Shown in pieces: positions 4,513 to 6,258 of a stretch of 6,258 nucleotides of DNA. The position numbers and the translations under genes were made by a program. The notes under the pieces are model-generated. The model ran no database searches, was not told where the DNA came from, and saw only the letters and a list, made by a program, of their open reading frames with translations. The DNA lies in the NCBI GenBank assembly GCA_025933895.1, contig JAICZB010000155.1:1-6258 (forward strand). Reading direction: 5' to 3'. Every line of letters begins with the position of its first letter. Within the stretch, counting starts at the first letter, position 1. Source of the DNA: Thermoleophilia bacterium. Its GTDB lineage: Bacteria; Actinomycetota; Thermoleophilia; Gaiellales; Gaiellaceae.

Positions 4513-5912
4513 ACCGGCACCTCGTCCTCGTCGGCTTCATGGGGGCGCGGAAGACGACGCTGGGGAAGGAGGTCGCGCGCCTCCTGCGCCGGCCGTTCAT
4601 CGACGTCGACGATGCGATCGCAGCGGAGCACGGCCCGATTCCCGAGCTCTTCGCGAGTCGGGGCGAGGCGGCGTTCCGCGAGATCGAGGCGCGGTTCGTG
4701 CGGGAGGCGCTCGCGCGGCCCGAGCCGACGGTGATCGCCGTCGGCGGCGGCGCTGTCGAGACGCCGGGCCTCCTGAGCGAAGACCGGGCCACCGTCGTCC
4801 ATCTTCTCGTCGACGTCGAGACGGCGTGGGAGCGGGTGCGCCGTAGCTCGCGGCCGCTCGCGCAGGACGAGGTGGAGTTCAGGCGGCGCTTCGAGGTGCG
4901 CGCGCCGCTGTACGCCGACGTGGCGGACGCGGCGGCACGGGACGTCGACGACCTCGTGCTGGCGGCGGCCGGCGTCCACGTCGAGCGCGGTGCCCTACAG
5001 CGGCTCGGCGAGCTCGTCCCCGGCGAGGGCGAGGCGGCGCTCGTCTCCGATCCACACGTCGCCGGCATCCACGGCATGGACGCGCAGCTCGCCCTCGGGC
5101 CGCGACTCGCGGGGAGGCACGAGCTGCCGTCGGGAGAGGAGGCGAAGACGCTCGCCGCCGTCGACCGGCTCTGGCAGGAGCTGCGCCTCGACCGGAGCGG
5201 GACGATCGTCGCGCTCGGCGGCGGCTGCACGACCGACGCGGCCGGCTTCGCGGCGGCGACCTACCTCCGCGGCATCTCGTGGACGCCGGTGCCCACGAGC
5301 CTCTTGGCCCAGGTCGACGCTGCGATCGGTGGCAAGACGGCGATCGACCTCCCGCAGGGGAAGAATCTCGTCGGCGCCTTCCACTGGCCGGACCGCACCG
5401 TCGTCGACCCGGCGGTGCTCGAGACGCTGCCCGAGCCGCAGCGACTCGAGGGGATGGCGGAGGTCGTCAAGGCGGGCCTGCTCGTGAACGAGCCGCTGTG
5501 GGAGCTGCCCGACGACGAGCTCGTCCGCCGCTCGATCGCCTACAAGGCCGCGATCTGTCTGCGCGATCCTTTCGAGCAGGGGGAGCGCGCCGTCCTCAAC
5601 CTCGGCCACACGTTCGCGCATGCGCTCGAGGCTGCGGCCGGATACGAGGGGCTGACGCACGGACGCGCCGTCGCGCTCGGCCTGCTCGCCGCGTTGCGCC
5701 TCTCCGGCCGCGACACGCGGGTGGTGGAGGAGGTGCTGCGGCCCGAGCCGGCGCGCGTCGACGCCGAGCGCGCCTGGGAGGCGATGCGACGCGACAAGAA
5801 GGCGCGCGGCGGCGAGCCGCGCTTCGTCCTCCTCGGCGCGCGCGGGCCGGAGCAGGGAGTCGTCGTCCCCGAGGCCGACGTGCGCCGGGAACTCGGTAGG
5901 TTGATCGCGTGA
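4464..5912 (+). CDS. aroKB: Fused shikimate kinase / 3-dehydroquinate synthase
   Basis: One uninterrupted frame joins AroK (shikimate to shikimate 3-phosphate, step 5) to AroB (DAHP to 3-dehydroquinate, step 2). Counting from TTG 4464 (482 aa), the kinase shows GFMGARKTT (24-32), FIDVDD (45-50; D47 and D49 shikimate/Mg sites), FRE (R72), GGG (94-96), SRPL (R130) and RAPLY (R146). The P-loop glycine before the Lys is Arg29, which is unexpected. From about 170 the AroB domain shows ALGGGCTTDAAGFAAATYLRG, GGKTAID (K291), GKNLVGAFH, AEVVK (Glu333), NLGHTFAHALE (His382), LTHGRAV (His399) and RRDKKARGG; Glu333, His382 and His399 are the expected metal ligands. The AroB part is about 313 aa, below the usual 350-360, and almost no linker separates the domains. 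Start is uncertain: TTG 4464 is the nearest accepted codon (49-base overlap with aroC), but CTG 4509 fits the family N-terminus better. Fusion and AroB activity look firm; kinase activity is less certain. Confidence 0.9.
   Translation: MARVPGADRLDGTRQLNRHLVLVGFMGARKTTLGKEVARLLRRPFIDVDDAIAAEHGPIPELFASRGEAAFREIEARFVREALARPEPTVIAVGGGAVETPGLLSEDRATVVHLLVDVETAWERVRRSSRPLAQDEVEFRRRFEVRAPLYADVADAAARDVDDLVLAAAGVHVERGALQRLGELVPGEGEAALVSDPHVAGIHGMDAQLALGPRLAGRHELPSGEEAKTLAAVDRLWQELRLDRSGTIVALGGGCTTDAAGFAAATYLRGISWTPVPTSLLAQVDAAIGGKTAIDLPQGKNLVGAFHWPDRTVVDPAVLETLPEPQRLEGMAEVVKAGLLVNEPLWELPDDELVRRSIAYKAAICLRDPFEQGERAVLNLGHTFAHALEAAAGYEGLTHGRAVALGLLAALRLSGRDTRVVEEVLRPEPARVDAERAWEAMRRDKKARGGEPRFVLLGARGPEQGVVVPEADVRRELGRLIA
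4509..4512 (+). other. CTGA stop/possible-start overlap, aroC to aroKB
   Basis: The aroC stop TGA (4510-4512) overlaps an in-frame CTG (4509-4511) of the aroKB frame. Starting there gives nine residues up to the first P-loop glycine and puts the P-loop Lys at 15 and the shikimate-binding Asp residues at 32 and 34, the same numbers as in Mycobacterium tuberculosis shikimate kinase. No ATG, GTG or TTG is in frame between 4467 and the ATG at 4539, which lies inside the P-loop. CTG initiation is rare but known in bacteria, and the overlap would favour coupled re-initiation. Confidence 0.45.
5897..5911 (+). promoter_or_regulatory. GTGA overlap and -10-like hexamer at aroQ start
   Basis: The aroKB stop TGA (5910-5912) overlaps the aroQ GTG (5909-5911), giving a 4-base GTGA overlap that normally indicates translational coupling. 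TAGGTT (5897-5902) matches TANNNT and ends 6 bases before GTG, which would suit a leaderless internal promoter. No TTGACA-like -35 is found at 17-18 bases, so coupling is the safer reading. Confidence 0.3.
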
Positions 5913-6258
5913 GGATCTCCGTGCTCAACGGCGTCAATCTGAACATGCTCGGACGCCGTGACCCGAAGCTCTACGGCGGCCTCTCGATCGCCGAGCTGGA
6001 GAGCCGGATCTACGGGTGGGCGCGGGAGCTCGAGCTGACGGTGCAGTGCCGACAGACGAACGACGAGGGCGAGTTCGTCAAGTGGTGCCACGACGCGCAC
6101 GACACGGTCGACGGGGTCGTCGTCAACCCGGGAGCGTGGACGCACTACGCCTGGGCGATCCACGACGCGCTCGATTCGCTCACGATTCCGATCGTGGAGG
6201 TGCACCTCTCCAACGTCGACGAGCGCGAGGAGTGGCGGCGGAAGTCGGTCGTCTCCGA
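5909..6258 (+). CDS. aroQ: Type II 3-dehydroquinate dehydratase, N-terminal part (3' end outside window)
   Basis: Dehydrates 3-dehydroquinate to 3-dehydroshikimate (step 3) by the type II enolate mechanism, usually as a dodecamer in the cytoplasm. The visible 116 residues contain NGVNLNMLGRRDPKLYGG (7-24) with N10, R17 and catalytic Tyr22; QTNDEGEFVKW (49-59); VNPGAWTHYAWAIHDAL (72-88) with N73 and catalytic His79; and VEVHLSNVDEREEWRRKS (96-113) with H99, S101, R106 and R110. All match M. tuberculosis active-site residues with a constant offset of two. The usual NGPNL is NGVNL. About 30 C-terminal residues are missing because the window ends. The GTG start at 5909 gives a standard N-terminus and overlaps the aroKB stop by four bases. 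Identification is firm. Confidence 0.96.
   Translation, partial: MRISVLNGVNLNMLGRRDPKLYGGLSIAELESRIYGWARELELTVQCRQTNDEGEFVKWCHDAHDTVDGVVVNPGAWTHYAWAIHDALDSLTIPIVEVHLSNVDEREEWRRKSVVS

Noticed and set aside
3846..4979. Long minus-strand frames across aroC and aroKB
   Set aside because: Same explanation: low-complexity Arg/Ser/Pro-rich translations opposite well-supported genes.
5218..5241. GGGCTTD in place of GGGVxGD in the AroB domain as a sign of inactivity
   Set aside because: Mycobacterial AroB has a similar GGGATTD form and is active. The conserved Asp and all metal ligands are present.
5927..5941. NGVNL instead of NGPNL in AroQ as a damaged active site
   Set aside because: The Asn, Arg, Tyr and His active-site residues are all present, and the Pro is not catalytic, so it looks like ordinary divergence.

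Overview
The window is gene-dense, very GC-rich (about 70% by eye, not computed) bacterial chromosome with every gene on the + strand. The order alaS, ruvX, mltG, aroE, aroC, aroK, aroB, aroQ is the arrangement known from Actinobacteria (actinomycetota). GTG starts, overlapping genes, an AroK-AroB fusion and many shortened proteins suggest a deep actinobacterial lineage such as Thermoleophilia or Gaiellales. That placement is inference, since no rRNA or marker search was possible.

Layout: (1) 1-1197, the C-terminal half of alanyl-tRNA synthetase. (2) 1222-1614, RuvX/YqgF, joined to alaS by three 14-bp direct repeats that form a chain of GTGA stop/start overlaps. (3) 1593-2417, a short MltG-type lytic transglycosylase with a lipoprotein signal. 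(4) 2404-3063, an unusually small shikimate dehydrogenase. (5) 3091-3402, a small zinc-ribbon protein of unknown function with its own plausible leaderless promoter. (6) 3421-4512, chorismate synthase. (7) about 4464-5912, a shikimate kinase/3-dehydroquinate synthase fusion. (8) 5909-6258, the start of type II 3-dehydroquinase. No gap exceeds 30 bases. I see no tRNA, rRNA, mobile element, CRISPR array or rho-independent terminator.

Together AroB, AroQ, AroE, AroK and AroC cover five of the seven shikimate steps leading to chorismate. DAHP synthase (step 1) and AroA (EPSP synthase, step 6) are absent from the window. The layout suggests two transcriptional blocks: alaS-ruvX-mltG-aroE, read through, and a second block starting at the promoter in the 3' end of aroE that drives the zinc-ribbon gene and aroC-aroKB-aroQ.

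The points most worth a second look are these: arginine in place of the near-invariant P-loop glycine of the kinase domain; no normal start codon where that kinase should begin (a CTGA overlap sits there instead); the 14-bp GTGA relay before ruvX; the leaderless promoter and uncharacterised zinc-ribbon gene inside an aro operon; and a general pattern of internal shortening in RuvX, MltG, AroE, AroC and AroB. This is an ordinary housekeeping locus with unusual details. I found no evidence of a wholly new multi-gene system.
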